The notes under the pieces: generated by a model
What the model saw: only the letters and a program-made list of their open reading frames with translations
What the model was told of the DNA's origin: nothing
Database searches by the model: none
DNA from: Heterodera schachtii
Lineage: Eukaryota > Nematoda > Chromadorea > Rhabditida > Heteroderidae
Reading direction: 5' to 3'
Assembly: GCA_023374025.1 (NCBI GenBank)
Contig: SIJG01000140.1
Location: 242,112 to 306,111 of the forward strand
DNA length: 64,000 bases
Part shown: piece after piece, positions 44,606 to 57,924 of the stretch
Layout of the letters: every line of letters starts with the position of its first letter
How positions within the stretch are numbered: the first letter of the stretch is position 1
Position numbers and translations under genes: made by a program

Positions 44606-46145
44606 TTATTACCAAAAGACAAATTTTAAAAAATAATAATTTTAAGTAAAATTGTTAGTGAATAAGTCTGGAAAAATTTATATAATTAATAAATAATTGT
44701 AATAAAATAGATCACACAAATAAAATTAATTTTGAAACAAAAAAAAACTTTCGAACGAAAACAAAAAAAAAGTAACAAATTAATGAATGTAAAAGCTTGA
44801 CTTGATAAAAAAAACTATCGCAATATATTTTATGTTTTTCGATTAAAGTTCTATCTTGAAAATAGAAAGATGAATTTTGTGCAACGAAATTCTTAAAAGT
44901 ATAGTGAGGGAAAAGATGTTCAAGAATACACTGAACTCTACAAGAATTAACGGCCTAATTTAAAACCTGATATTTGATATATAAAATATAAATTTACCCA
45001 TAAATAAATTCGATTTCATAAATGAATCTTATAAAAAGAGAAATAAATTTGTTTCAAGATAAATAATAAATATATTCCAAAATTTTTATCAAAAACAAAA
45101 ACAAAAGCAAAATAATTATATTATCAAGAAGTAATAGGACGTGGACTTTGCTCGATATTATAATGATGGGATCTTTATTTCCAGTCAAATAATATGCTGG
45201 AAACATTTAAATTACTTATCTTAAATAAAAATTTATCTGAAAAGGAAAGAAAATATTTTTATTAATGAAAAATTTATAAAATTCTGAACATAATGACAAT
45301 TAAATAATGGGAAATTTAAATACTTTTTAAAATATTATTTAATGAATTATTCGATTTAAACATACAAAAACCTAAATGAAAATATATTTATAAAAAGAAT
45401 GAATGAATGTTTTTGGATCAAATAAAAATAAAGCATAGTTGAATTTTGCATTGAATAAAAAGTTTTCTATAAAAAAATATTTAGTAACTATTGATAATAA
45501 TATAATTAAATTTATTAATGTTAATAAATCATTAATATTAATAAACTAAAACTTACAAATTAGCAAAACAATCACCAATATTAAAAATACCATATGACCA
45601 ATATTTCAAATAAGGATCAGAAAGATAAAATAAAAAAGTAAAAAGAGAAGTGATTGAATTAAATGAAATATAAATGAAATATTTTAAAGAAATTTAGGCA
45701 TTCAAATTATTTTGGTATTATTAATGTCGTTACATGAAAGAATAAATAAAATTAAAAAAAATTTTTTGCACTTCATAACATATTATTATAGTTTATGTAT
45801 TTAATATGAATAAATAAAAGTTATTATAAATTTCTCATAGAAAAATAAATAAATATTTCTTAAAAATGATTTAACTTATAAACCAATTTTAAATGAAGAA
45901 AGTTAATGATTTTAAAAATAAATTAAAATTATAATGCTTATATTCTGTGTTATTTCGATCACTCTAAATTGAAGAACCAATAAAAATGTGGATTGAATCA
46001 TTTACTGGACATGGAGTTTATTAAAAGCACTTCCATTAAGAAACAATTAGTGAAAATTTAAAGAAAAACCAATCTAATACCTTTTAAATTCTAATTACCC
46101 ACAAAACAATATTAAGAGCCTGAAAATACATTGAATAAATACGAA
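44606..46145. other. A+T-rich desert, no gene seen
   Basis: No protein similarity, RNA gene or tandem array was recognised. Confidence 0.45.
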
Positions 46146-46150
46146 AAAAA

Positions 46151-46453
46151 CTAAAGAAAATATGATTAAATTATTGAAACCTAAGTACACACAAAAAGCG
46201 TTCCTTTCTCGTTTTGCTTCATCCCGTACATACACTTTGCTGGGACAACAAGTAACGCGCCAAACAACAAAGGGATTAGTTGCAAAAAGTGCTACAAATA
46301 TTGGTGCAAATGTGGCTGTGGTTTTGCCGGAGGCGCAGCTGCAGAAACAGCGATTTGGTAAAAAGCAACAAAAAATTTACAGTTCATTTTCCCGGTACAG
46401 TGTAAACTAAAGAAAATATGATTAACTTATTGAAACCTAAGTACACACAAAAA
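46151..46453. repeat. 47-bp direct repeats flanking the 46.2-kb frame
   Basis: CTAAAGAAAATATGATTAAA at 46151 and CTAAAGAAAATATGATTAAC at 46407 begin near-identical 47-bp blocks, both ending CCTAAGTACACACAAAAA, 256 bp apart. The GC-normal segment lies exactly between them. Confidence 0.85.
46162..46410 (+). CDS. 82-codon frame of normal composition in the desert, unrecognised
   Basis: The frame contains SRFASSRTYTLLGQQVTRQT and ANVAVVLPEAQLQKQRFGKK and ends in FSRYSVN. Its middle (46,200-46,400) has balanced composition, unlike everything around it. The first 12 codons (MIKLLKPKYTQK) lie inside a 47-bp direct repeat that recurs right after the stop. The Arg/Lys- and Ser-rich N-terminal sequence could suggest organelle targeting, but I recognise no family. 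It may be a retained exon, or a fragment captured between repeats. Confidence 0.35.
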   Translation: MIKLLKPKYTQKAFLSRFASSRTYTLLGQQVTRQTTKGLVAKSATNIGANVAVVLPEAQLQKQRFGKKQQKIYSSFSRYSVN

Positions 46454-46459
46454 TGCTAG

Positions 46460-48980
46460 GTAATTTTTTAATTTAGTTAATCAAATAAAAACATTGCTTA
46501 AACAGAAATTCCAAAATAAAATTTATTTTTCTTATGAAAATAAATGTAAAAAACGAAAGTGTTCACTCATTCTTATTTTAGTCCAAAAACCAGAGGACCT
46601 TGAATTTTTCTTCATAAAAGCAAAAATTTTGAAAATTAAATAAATTCTACTAAATATGCTTACAATTAAATGATAAATATAACGATAAAATTATTTTTTT
46701 CAAAAGTTAAGAGAAGCATTATTAGTCGATGATTTTAATTTTTTATTTTATTATGTTTTTATAATAATACTATTGTTGTTTTCAATTTAATATTTAAATA
46801 AAACGGAAATCAAAATGAAAAAAAAATTCTTTTTTATATATGTTATTTTGAGTTTTCAATATGAAAACTGAGAAAGATACTGTAATATAAATCAATTGGA
46901 TGGGACTCGATAGGAGACATATAAGGGCTCGAGAACATTTTGATAATTTAAAAATAATTATAAAAATACAAAAAATATTAAATATAAATGAATAATAAAA
47001 ATAAACAAATTAAATATTTAAAATTCAATTTATTTAAAATTTTATGCATAAATTGAGCAAATTTAAAATTTGAAGACCAGAAAAATTGTTATTTTGCTAA
47101 TTTTTCTTAAAAATTTCAATATTTATTTCCCTTGGTCCCCAAATTTCCAGAAAATTTTTCGAAAAAAAACATTGTCTAAATATGTACATATGTTTATCTA
47201 GAATTCTCCATATGCTGGACTCAAAAAAATTAATTTTTTCCTTAATAAATTGGTTCAAAATCCAAAATTTATTCATTTTTTTGACAAAATCTAAAGATGA
47301 TACTTTTCTGGTGAAATCTCTTAACAAAAAACAACTAAAATATCAAAATTGTTTTAAATTATATATAAAAGGAATAATTTATTTTTCCCGCTAGTCGAAT
47401 TAAATAATGAGGTGGATGTGTCAAGAAGAGAATTTTAATTAAAAATTACTTTTCGATGGCCATGAAAATTTAAATAATAAAATTATAATTTATTATACTT
47501 AAAAATCTACGTAGTCATATGGAAAAGTATTAAATAAAAATTTAAAAAATAATTTATTTAAAATATTTTGATAAAAAAAAATAAAAATGAGAAATGAAAA
47601 ATAAGTTTTTGAATTGGAAATCTATTGAATGAATATGTTATTTTCTTTTACCTTTTATTAATGATAAATTTAAAAATACTATAATTACTTTGTAAAATAT
47701 TAGATAAATTGAAATTTTCACTGATTATTCGCATTATATAACATCAGATAAGAGAAGATAAATTTATTAAATTTGAGAGAATCGGCCGGGTAAAAGAATA
47801 GTTCACCGGATCAAGCTGTTAAAGAGCTATTATTATTAAAAGACGAGTTAAAATTAAATAAAATATATAATTGATAAAATAAAAACCAAAGTAAAATATG
47901 AACAGAAATTATTCAATTTTTAAAAAGTGTAATAAATAACTGAATTGAATTTGTAAAAATCATGCCAAAAAATTGGGGTTTTAATCTATAAATATTTTAT
48001 TATGTGATTTGCAAGCAAAAATTAATATAAATTAAAATTAAGATAACTTTTTTATTTTTGAAAAAAGAAAGCCAGTAATATCGAATAAATTTTTTTTTTT
48101 ATAGATGGCAATTTTCGAAATATTAGACATTTGAAAATTAATAAAAAATGAAAAAATAAAATAATTATGAAGATGTCAAAAAATAATGTTAGCTAGCACT
48201 GCATCATAATCGCTTAATCCAGCAACCATGGAACGGCAGTAAATCACCGCGTGTTAACGCCTTTTATGGTGCGCGCGAATACAAACCCAAAAATTAATCC
48301 ACATATAAATTGCATGTATATATTTATTTAATAAATGCTCATACAATAACCTAATTACCCTTCCAAGCTTATAAAATAGTTAATAAAACGAATATTAAAC
48401 AATGAAAATGCTTACTATTATAGTAAAATTTATTATTATAGAATAATTGTATAGAATTAATTGTTAAATTAAAGACAATTGAATAATAAAAGAAAATACG
48501 AATTGGTAAATTAAATAAATAAAAATGTATCTAATACTGCTGCTGCTGTTAAGCAGGAGTGCTCTCGAACTTGGTTTAAGCTTTAAAATGAATAATAATT
48601 TACTTTACTCAAATTTTTTCGAAATAAATCTAAGCAATTGTAAAGTTTTACAAAATTACCAAAAAAAAACTTTTTTTTTTTTTTATAATGAAGATTGAAT
48701 AAATATAATTAAATGGATCCAAAATCGCAACCTTTGTTCGAGAACGAAAGCATTTTTTAAATATAATTAAGAAGAATATAAATTATATGCATTAAAGATG
48801 TGACTAAAATATTTATTACATAATAAAAAATAAATAATGAAATTAAAAAAAAATATTCGTACTTAAAAATGAGTGAACAAAAAAAGAATAGAACATTTTC
48901 CAGCCCCCTCGAAGAGGGCCCATTAATGGATGGATTGACTCGGTAATAGTAAAAGAAGTGCAATAAGCGAGTACGATAAT
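46460..48980. other. A+T-rich desert with small GC islands
   Basis: Islands at 48,185-48,290 (CAGCAACCATGGAACGGCAG, CACCGCGTGTTAACGCC) and 48,898-48,945 (CCAGCCCCCTCGAAGAGGG) stand out but carry no frame I recognise. They may be eroded transposon fragments. Confidence 0.4.
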
Positions 48981-48984
48981 TGCA

Positions 48985-51180
48985 AAATTATTAAAAATAT
49001 TGTAAAAGAAATGGAAAATTAATTTATTAATTATCTTTTAAGACAACAAATTAATTTTTTAATTTATTTACAGTGCATTCTTAAATTTAAATATTTACAG
49101 AAACTTTAAGTATAAAACTTATCTCTTACTTAATATTTCAAGAGGAAATGTTTGCAACAAAAAGTTTAAGGATATAAAACAAAAAATAATAATTAAAGGA
49201 TAAAAGAAAATTGACGCGAAAAATCGTTCAAAAGGTACATACTATGACGAGATATCCTACGAGATTTAAAAATTTGTAAAAATCAAATGGCATTTAATAG
49301 AATAAATAAAGACAAATTTAAAAAAATGAATAAATAATACTCAACTTTTCGTAAAATTAAATTAAAATTAAAATCAATTTTTATTATAATCTATCATATT
49401 AAAGAGAGAAGGGTACATTTTATAAATAAAAGATTATATATTGTATTTTAAAAGGACAATTTAAAGAAAATAAAAAATTTATTGAAAAAAGCAATAAAAG
49501 GCTTATTCAGTTTAATAATTATTTAATCAATTCGATACATAAAATACGAAAATATTTTTATAAATGTTTGAAATTTGTATTATTAATTTTAAAATTCAAG
49601 AAATAGATGCAAAATATTTCTATAAGAAATTAGGAGCGGAAAATTTGTTTATCCTGCGTCTCTAAAAACATCAAAAATATTATAATAATTAAATTTTAAA
49701 TTAACTTAAACAGATTTAAATATTTCAATGCAAAAATAATTGGATATGCATATTTGGATATGTTATTTTTTTGGATTACTTGATGCCAATATCGTAAAGC
49801 CTTTAAATGCTTTAAATGTTTTATCTGAATTCTCAATTTGTATTAAAATATTATACACACAAAATAAATATAACAAATAAGGAAGAATACAAATAAATGA
49901 TACTTGAAAAATTAATTTAAATAAATAAAGTAAGTGCAATAAAACTATTAACTTTAAGAGAAGCGAATAAAGAACTTAATCAAAAAGAAATAAAAAGTTT
50001 AAAAACTTTAAAAAATATAAACAATAAAAACTGTCTGTTTAAACAAGAAAATCTAAATAAGGTTTGTTAATAGTTAATTATTGTTTATCTAGTTTTTCTT
50101 CTAAAAAAGAACATGAAGTAATAAATTTAGATTTAATATTTTCAATAATACATGAAAATAATTCTACGAAATTTATATATTTAATCATTTTTGATATCTG
50201 ACGCGACGCCCAAGAAATCCGAATAACGGGATCAAAAGCATGGATGTGTAAAAGAGATAAACAATTAAATTATACTCGGCAGAAATAATAATAAAAAAAT
50301 TTTAAAATAAATACTGACAATAAAAGCCGTCATTACTGATCAGAATGAATTAAACGCTTCAGCATGAAAAGAAAAAAATTAAATAAAAATGATAAATTGT
50401 AAATTTTCAAAAATTCTACCTAAATTCTCAATCGCGTAACATTAAAAAAATAAATCTCTCAAGAGTTAAATTATCTAGAGTTCATGTTATAAAAGATAAC
50501 TGTATTAATTATTTAAATTATTTTCTGGATTTTTTGTAGATTTATATTGAATTTAAAAATAAACATCATGAACATTAAAAAAAAATTTAAAACAAATTAT
50601 TTGTCTAATAATTTATGCTGTCGAAAAATTATTATTTTTTCTATTGTCATAATTTATAATTAATTATAAACAGTGCTTAAGTAACAATATTAAGAAAATA
50701 ATAATAGTATATACAAAATTCAAATTATTATTTTGTTGAGAATTGGTGTGAACGGATTCCCCGTAAAAAGGCATGAAAGTAAAAACAATAATGATTAATT
50801 ATAATATACAGAAAAAGGAGCCATATTTATTGTTCATATTAAATAAGAATAATCTATGTTTACACATAAAATTAATTCAATAAATTAATGTATTGCATAA
50901 AATAATCGAACCTCTTTTTAAATGTAAAACAACAATATATTTGCAATTAATTATTAAATTTAACTATTTACAGAATGTTTAAATATAAACCTTATTTTTT
51001 TAATAATGATCCATTGCCAAGAGTTTAAATGAATAATTATTTTTAATTTACAACAAAAAATTTTAAGGACATAAAAATAATTAAAGGAGATGATAGAAAA
51101 TTCACGGGAAAAACTCATGGAATTGAAGAAATACGAATTTAGAAAATTAAACAAAAATTTAATTTAAATTTAAAAAATCC
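48985..51180. repeat. A+T-rich dispersed repeat family 3 (two diverged copies)
   Basis: 49,010-49,250 and 50,930-51,130 share ATTTACAG-A-TTTAA-TATAAA, TTTAAGGA(T/C)ATAAAA and ATTAAAGGA followed by GATAGAAAATTCACG or AAAGAAAATTGACGCG. The sequence between them shows no gene. Confidence 0.45.
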
Positions 51181-53086
51181 TTATTCCCATTTACTTTATC
51201 ATAAGAATTAAATTAAAATATTTTATTTAATTTTAAACGAAACTAAATATCAAGGTGAAAAAATTTTGTTAATCGGTTTATTATTACTTCAAACCTTATG
51301 TAATAAGTTTTTCGAACATCGAATAGATAACATATTAAAAAACAGTAAAAACACAAGCATATTCCATTTTTAAGTTTTACATAAAAAATAAATGTATAAT
51401 ATGACAAAATAAGTATAATCAAAAAGCAAATAAAATTTAAAATTTCAAAGAGATAAATACCTTATAAACTATATTATTTTATTTATCGCAATTCTAATAA
51501 GATTAAGGAATCACATCTGCAGATGAATTCACAAAAAACCGTTTTACTACACAAGAGAAAATTTTTGGCGCATTCCTGCAAGATAGATTATGAATATAAA
51601 TGAGATAAAACATTACTGAATATTTAAACAATATTAATAATAATAAAAGAAAAATATCTTTTTGAATACCCAGAATTTTGTAAATATTGAAATCGTCATC
51701 GGTAATTAAAAAACAATCAAAGCATTGCAATTAAAACAAAAAAATGCATGAGAAAATAATAAGTTATCTTTTCAAGCAAATAAAAAAACAATTATTTTTT
51801 ATTATTCATATAAACTGAAAGAATTCGAAAAAAATTTGTTAATCAATTTAAGATAATTGAAACGACTCATTGAAGATAAGCATAGCTATAATAAGATAAA
51901 TTATTAATAATTTAATATACGATTTTTAACAACAGAAATTATATAAAAATTAAATATCAATCATTCAATACAAATTAAAAATCAAATCAAGGAATTATAT
52001 AATTCTACATCTATGAGAATCCAATTAAGTTCAAATAATATATATATTTCAAAAATTAGAAAACATGAAACTTTAAATAAATATTTTTAAATATAACGGC
52101 AATTTCAACATAGATGCAGGTCTCTATGTTACCAGAACCGGTAAAAATTAGAATTTTTATTCATAATTAAAAATACATTAAATTTATTTATTTCAATAAA
52201 TAATAATTATTTTCCTTCCCAAAGTTTATATTCAATAATATAAAATAATATAAATAGCGAGGAAGAAAGAAATTCCGTCATTGGGTGAAGGGAACACGGG
52301 CAAATTAAGCCGACGAGGAGAATGCTTGTTTTGCCGCACAAATAAATTCAATTGTAAGAATTTATAATATTTCTTTTAAAAAGCATTACTGAAATATAAA
52401 TTGAAAAAATAAAATATTAACATATTTTCTATATGAAAATAAAAAAAGATACATTAAATTAAAAGGGACAAAGATTAAAAAAATATGACATAAACAGATT
52501 GTTTAAATAATGTTAAATTAAATTTTTTTTTATAAATTATTCTTAAAATCATTTTCATATATCAAAAGGTAAACACAAATTCAATATATAGCATTTTAAA
52601 AATTTTATTTGAACCTTCGAATACAAAAAATTTTACGTCATAATAATAATTAAAAATAATAATAAACTAAATGGTATTGAAAATGGATGAGTATTACCAT
52701 ACACCCTAATGTAAGATTTATGGTAAATTATTAATAAATAAATATATATAAAAATTAATTCTATTAATTCAACAAATTATTTTAGTTCGAATAAGATAAT
52801 GAAAAAAAAACATTTAAAACCCTTAAAAATTTTCACCAAAAAAATCGTCAATAAAAAAAGAAGAAATTTTAAGCACAAGAGCGAGAAAAATAAAATTACT
52901 ATTGTAATATAATTTCGATCTATGAACCTGATCAGCAATTGATAAATTAAATATAATATGGAAAATAAAGATTTTTACCTACTACTAAAAAGAATAATAC
53001 TTTTAATAAAAAATAAATAAAGAAAGAAGAAACAATTTTATGTTTTATGTAACCATAACGAAATGGAGCTATAATGTACATAATAG
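51181..53086. other. A+T-rich desert; possible retrotransposon scrap at 52,257-52,365
   Basis: 52,257-52,365 has normal composition. One plus-strand frame reads LSRRGECLFCRTNKFNC, which could be a zinc-knuckle scrap of a BEL/Pao gag, but that is weak. Nothing else is supported. Confidence 0.3.
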
Positions 53087-53098
53087 TAATTTAAAAAT

Positions 53099-53296
53099 TA
53101 GAATGTCACGGGACCGAGAACTGGTACTGAAAATAGCGGAACACTGAGTACCAAGGTCCCGGGATTGACAAGCTTTGACCGAGACCGGGAAATTCCCGTT
53201 TTTTCTTGGTTTCCAAGCCAAAAAGACCCGGTTTTTCAATCCGAAAAGTCCCGGTCCCAGTTTACCTACCTCAAAATTCCCGGTCCCGTGACACTA
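53099..53296. mobile_element. hAT-like MITE, second copy of the GGGACCGGGAC family
   Basis: The termini TAGAATGTCACGGGACCG and CGGTCCCGTGACACTA are inverted. The interior GGTACTGAAAA, ACTGAGTACCAA, TCCAAGCCAAAAA and AAAAGTCCCGGTC matches the copy at 33,760. TAATTTAA follows the right end and occurs four bases before the left end, so the target duplication is imperfect. Confidence 0.75.
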
Positions 53297-53389
53297 TAAT
53301 TTAAACCTTTTATGAAATGACCATTAACACAATTTAAAAAAATGAAAGAAAGAATTGCTAATTAAATAAATTATTATTATTATTATATA

Positions 53390-53960
53390 TTTATATATGT
53401 GTTTACCCAGTGCCAGAAATAAAGCAAAATACCAAAATCACAAAGTTGCAAATCAAAATTTGAATTAATTTGTAAGCAACAATACCGTCTGTGGAAAAGA
53501 TGGAAAATTGGCGCGAGATATTAAATTAAATTTAGAAAAATGTAAATAAACTTAAATGAATAAAAATCTGCAATATTTAACCAAAATAAATTAATATATA
53601 TGAGTTATATTAAATATTTTTGGTTTTTCAAATAAAGATAAAATGGATAAAACGAATTTGAAAAAACTTTTTTTTATTAAACAAAACAAAAATATTCTAA
53701 AATTAATTAATGTAAATTTAGCAAAAATAAATAAAAAAATATAGAGAACAATAAGTGGATAATATATAAAGCCCAATATATTTAAATAATAAATAAACTC
53801 ATTAATAGAACAAAATAAAACATGAAAAACAGAATTCACAGTTAATGAATAAGATTCAAATTATATTTTGAAATAAGTCATCACATTTTCTTACAAAAAT
53901 TTTCGAAAAAAACGAGGACAAACCAACCAAATACATATTTAGCCACCACATTTTTATCGC
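53390..53960. repeat. A+T-rich dispersed repeat family 4, copy 1
   Basis: GTTTACCCAGTGCCAGAAAT and TTTTCGAAAAAAACGAGGAC pair with 59,510-60,120 (GTTTACCCACAGTTCCAGAA, GTTCGAAAAAAGAACGAGGG). A part also occurs at 56,800-56,870 (TGTTCGAAAAAATGAACGAG). Confidence 0.6.
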
Positions 53961-55149
53961 AGCAGGAAGAAAAGTAAAATTAATATTTAATCAAAAAATC
54001 TTGGGCCATCCCTGCTGATTATGATTGATTTAAGAATTTAAATGATGATCAAATACTGATTAATGAAAATTAAAAATTTTATTTTTATTCATAAATCAAA
54101 ATTTTTTTTTTAATTCCTTCTAATTATAAATGAAATTTTTAATTTTAAAAAGAAAACAAAAATTACAAAATTTACCATAATTTCAAAAAATAAAACCTAT
54201 GAAATATACATACAATAATTATAATCAAATAGTTATTTGTTTTTCAGAATCAAAAAAAAAATTTAATCTTATTTAGTTAAAAATAATTTTCCATGAATAT
54301 TCGATCAGAATAATTTAATTAAAATAAAACAACCAAAAACATTTATGTATTTAGCAAAAAAACGTTCCAGAAAAATGTTAAAAATTTTTAATTAAATAAT
54401 CTCTTAAATAAGCTGATAAGACAAAATATTGTAGTAAAAATAAATATTAATTCCAAATTTATTTAAAAATAAAAATTTATGATAAAACAGACATTATTTA
54501 AACTTAACGGTGTTAGCCAATTAAATTTTTTTACAATAACAATGTTAAATATAAAATAACCATTGTTGATTTTTATTTCTGTAAAAAGAATTAAAATATA
54601 AACTCTATAAGAAAAACTGAAAATTACTAATATACCAATAATTATATTACAATGTCTTAATATATATGAATCCTTCTAATCAATTAAGGGCGACAACAAA
54701 AGACTCAGACATAATTTGCAAATTTGCCTAACAAATAAAAGAATTAAAAAACCCAAACTCGAAGCAAAATTTATTAGAACTAGAAACGACATTTCTTGAA
54801 AGGCCTAATATGCCTGGGAAATAAGTTTTTCTTATAAAAGGAAGTAAAAAGAAAATTTAAATGTTTTAATCTCGAATTATTATTTTTTGTTTTAAAATAT
54901 TTAATTATCTTGAAAAAATGTAAAAACTTTAAAAGGTTAAATGAAAAAAATCTTTAAAATAATTAACTTATTCTGCAATAAACAATCTAAATTAAGAAAT
55001 AAAAAAAGTTACATGAACAATTGAGGAAATGGAGAATATCATAAAGCTTGACGTCCTGCCATGGAATAATTGGACAATGTAATTGCATATATTATTATCT
55101 GACAAATATCCATAATATATTTAAATCGACAAAAACATAATGAAAATTA

Positions 55150-56320
55150 TTTTATTGTTTTTTCAACAAAAAATTTTCAATGAATTAACCTTAATAATTA
55201 TAAAATTTATATTTGATTAAGAAAAGAATTTATTAATAAATTAAAAAATGGTTGCATTAATTTCACCGTTCTAAAAAAAAATTTGCGAAATAAAATTAAA
55301 GAAAAAAAAGATTAGATAAAAAAGCTGAAAGTGCTCGGAACCGCAAAAATTGACTTTGTGACTTTCTTGATCAAGTTGGAATAATTTAGACGGAAAAGCA
55401 CAAACAGCGAACGCAAGAATAATTGCATAAATTAATTTAATGCATAAAATAATGGAATCTCTTTTTAAAATAATAATAAAACATCGTTTAAATAAAAAAT
55501 TTCTTTTAAATTTGTTTAAAAATTAATAGAGATGCGCCGTGATTGAAAAAACCCGTGAACCGTGAAACGTGACCGTGCCCGTGAATTGACCCCGTGAACC
55601 GTGACCGTGAATCGGTCCCGTGAATCGTGACCGTGACCGTGAGTGAAAAAACCCGTGAAATTCACGGTAACCGTGACCGTGACCGTGATTCACGGCGCAT
55701 CTCTAAAAATTAACATATTTTTTTAACAAAAAAATTAAATTAAAATTAAATATCAATATTTAATACAAATTAAATACCAAATGAAGGAATTATAAAAAGT
55801 AATACGTATTCAATTTTTTGTGGTGGTCCAAGAAGATGATATTCTGGTAATCAGGAGAAGTTAAATTCAAAAAGCTGCAAAAATTTAATTTGTTTATATA
55901 TTGACATAAACCCTAAAAATTCCAATAAAAGCAAGCTATATAATAGAATTAATCCGTAATATTTGCATTAAGAAAAACATAAAAAATTTCAACATATCAT
56001 TTTAAAAATTTAACCTACTTACAAATAAAAATTTTAAAAACGCAATTATAATAGAAAATAAATAAAACTAATTGAAAGTGATCATTGGAAAATGGATGAG
56101 TATTAAAAACCATAAAAATTCCAATAAAAGCAAGCTATATAATAGAATTAGTTCGAATAATTTGTTTAAGAAAATAAATAATTTGATTTTATGTTAAAGA
56201 CTATTTAAATTCTTATTTTCTTGAAATGTTGTCAGGCATCTAATTCTTCACATGCCGTCCGGCATAAAAATTTTAATTCAAAAAACTTTCATATAGCACT
56301 TTAAAAATTTAATTCAACGT
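55150..56320. repeat. A+T-rich dispersed repeat family 5, copy 1
   Basis: GGTTGCATTAATTTCACCG, GCTGAAAGTGCTCGGAAC, CACAAACAGCGAACGCAAGA, TCAATTTTTTGTGGT, AAAAGCAAGCTATATAATAG and TGAAATGTTGTCAGGC occur in the same order as in 57,925-58,745. The copy carries the 179-bp MITE at 55,527. A sub-part is itself duplicated (55,905-55,960 and 56,100-56,165). Confidence 0.8.
55527..55705. mobile_element. hAT-like foldback MITE with ACCGTGA repeats
   Basis: The termini TAGAGATGCGCCGTGA and TCACGGCGCATCTCTA are perfectly inverted. Perfect AAAATTAA duplications lie at 55519-55526 and 55706-55713. The interior is almost entirely GACCGTGA / CCCGTGAA motifs. The paralogous segment at 58,231-58,245 lacks it (TTTAAAAGTTAACATATG), giving an empty site. 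Confidence 0.92.
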
Positions 56321-57104
56321 ACGAATACAAAAATTTTACTTGTTTGACGAAGACGTGACATATTTAAAAAATAAAAAATATTAATAAATCAATTAATAAC
56401 AAATACAAAAAAGAAGAAATTTTTTAAACATTTCGAAAGTTTATAAAAATGGCAATATTTTTTTTATAATAATTATATATATATATTTTTCGAAAAAAAT
56501 TAAATATATTAATATTTACTTATTATGCAAAGAAATAAAATAATTTAGCTGGTCAGTTTGAATTTTTTAAATGAAATTTAACTTAATTTAGTGAAAAAAC
56601 AAAAATATTAAAAAAATTGCTTAATTATTTTATTTAGAAATTTAAAAAATTCAATTTATAAAAAGATAAAAAATAGTAAAAAATTAAAGTAAATGAATAA
56701 TATATAAAATTTCAATATATTAAAAAAAAATTAATTCATAAATAGCGCAAAATTCAACAAAAGCCAGTTATGAAAATTTCAAATTATATTTTTGAAATAA
56801 TAAACACATCTTTTTTATCAAAATGTTCGAAAAAATGAACGAGGATAAGTCATCCAAAACAAAATAAAATAAATTTAAAATAAAATTTCAAACATATTAC
56901 GAATAAGTTATATGAAAAGCCATTTTAAAATTTTTCAGAAACAAATATACATTAGAAAGAAAATAATCATTAGATATTTTCTAGCATAAATAAAGACATT
57001 TAATGAGAATAAACACAATAAAAAATGAAAATAATGATAAAAATCATTTAAAAAATTTTACAAAGTCGATCATACCGGTTGTTCGACAATGCCGAGAGAA
57101 TGAG

Positions 57105-57310
57105 AAAAATTAAAATTTAAAAACATAAATATGTTAATTATAATCAAAATAATTATTTAAAAATTAAAATTTAAAAACATAAATACATTAATTTTAATCA
57201 ATTTAAAAATTAAAATTAAAAACATAAATACATTAATTTTAATCAAAAAAATTATTAAAAAATTAAAATTTAAAAACATAAATACAATAATTATAAGCAA
57301 AATAATTATT
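57105..57310. repeat. short tandem array, about four units of 46-54 bp
   Basis: Each unit reads approximately TAAAATTTAAAAACATAAAT followed by (A)CATTAATT(T/A)TAATCAA and a variable A+T tail. This is an A+T-rich minisatellite. Confidence 0.8.
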
Positions 57311-57924
57311 TGTTTTTCATAACCAAAATAAATATAATTTCTTTTAGTTAAAAATAATTTTACATGAATATTCGATCAGAAGATTTAAATTAAAATAAAG
57401 CAATAAAAAACATTTATATATTTAGCAAATAAATAATAAATCGTTGAATATGCTTTGATACATCAAAAAAGCATTGCAAAATTTTTCAAGTGCATAATAT
57501 TCAAACAAAACAAAAACATACAAAACCATTATTTTGCTCGAGCCATGAAAAAATATATAAAAAATAAATAAATAATTATTAGCGATTAAAATAAGTAATT
57601 TAAATGAATTACGACCTTATAAAACAATTACCATAACATTAAAACATAAAAAATTTAGAATTCCGAGATATAAATTAGATTACTCATGCGAAATGGGTAC
57701 CTCTCGAAGCCTTAGAGATAACAGTCAATTTTGAGTAAAGGTACGATAATTATAAAAAGAAAAAAAATTTATTTTTTTCCAAACACTCAACATTAATACA
57801 TTCTATTCCTTGCTTAATTAAAAATATTTTCATAGATGATACTTATATTTATAAATATTCTTGAAATATGAAGTCTTATTAATAAATGAAAAATATTTCT
57901 TCAAGATATAAGCTACGATGCGTT

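Noticed and set aside
57105..57310. CRISPR-like array
   Set aside because: Units are contiguous A+T-rich tandem repeats without unique spacers, in a eukaryotic context.
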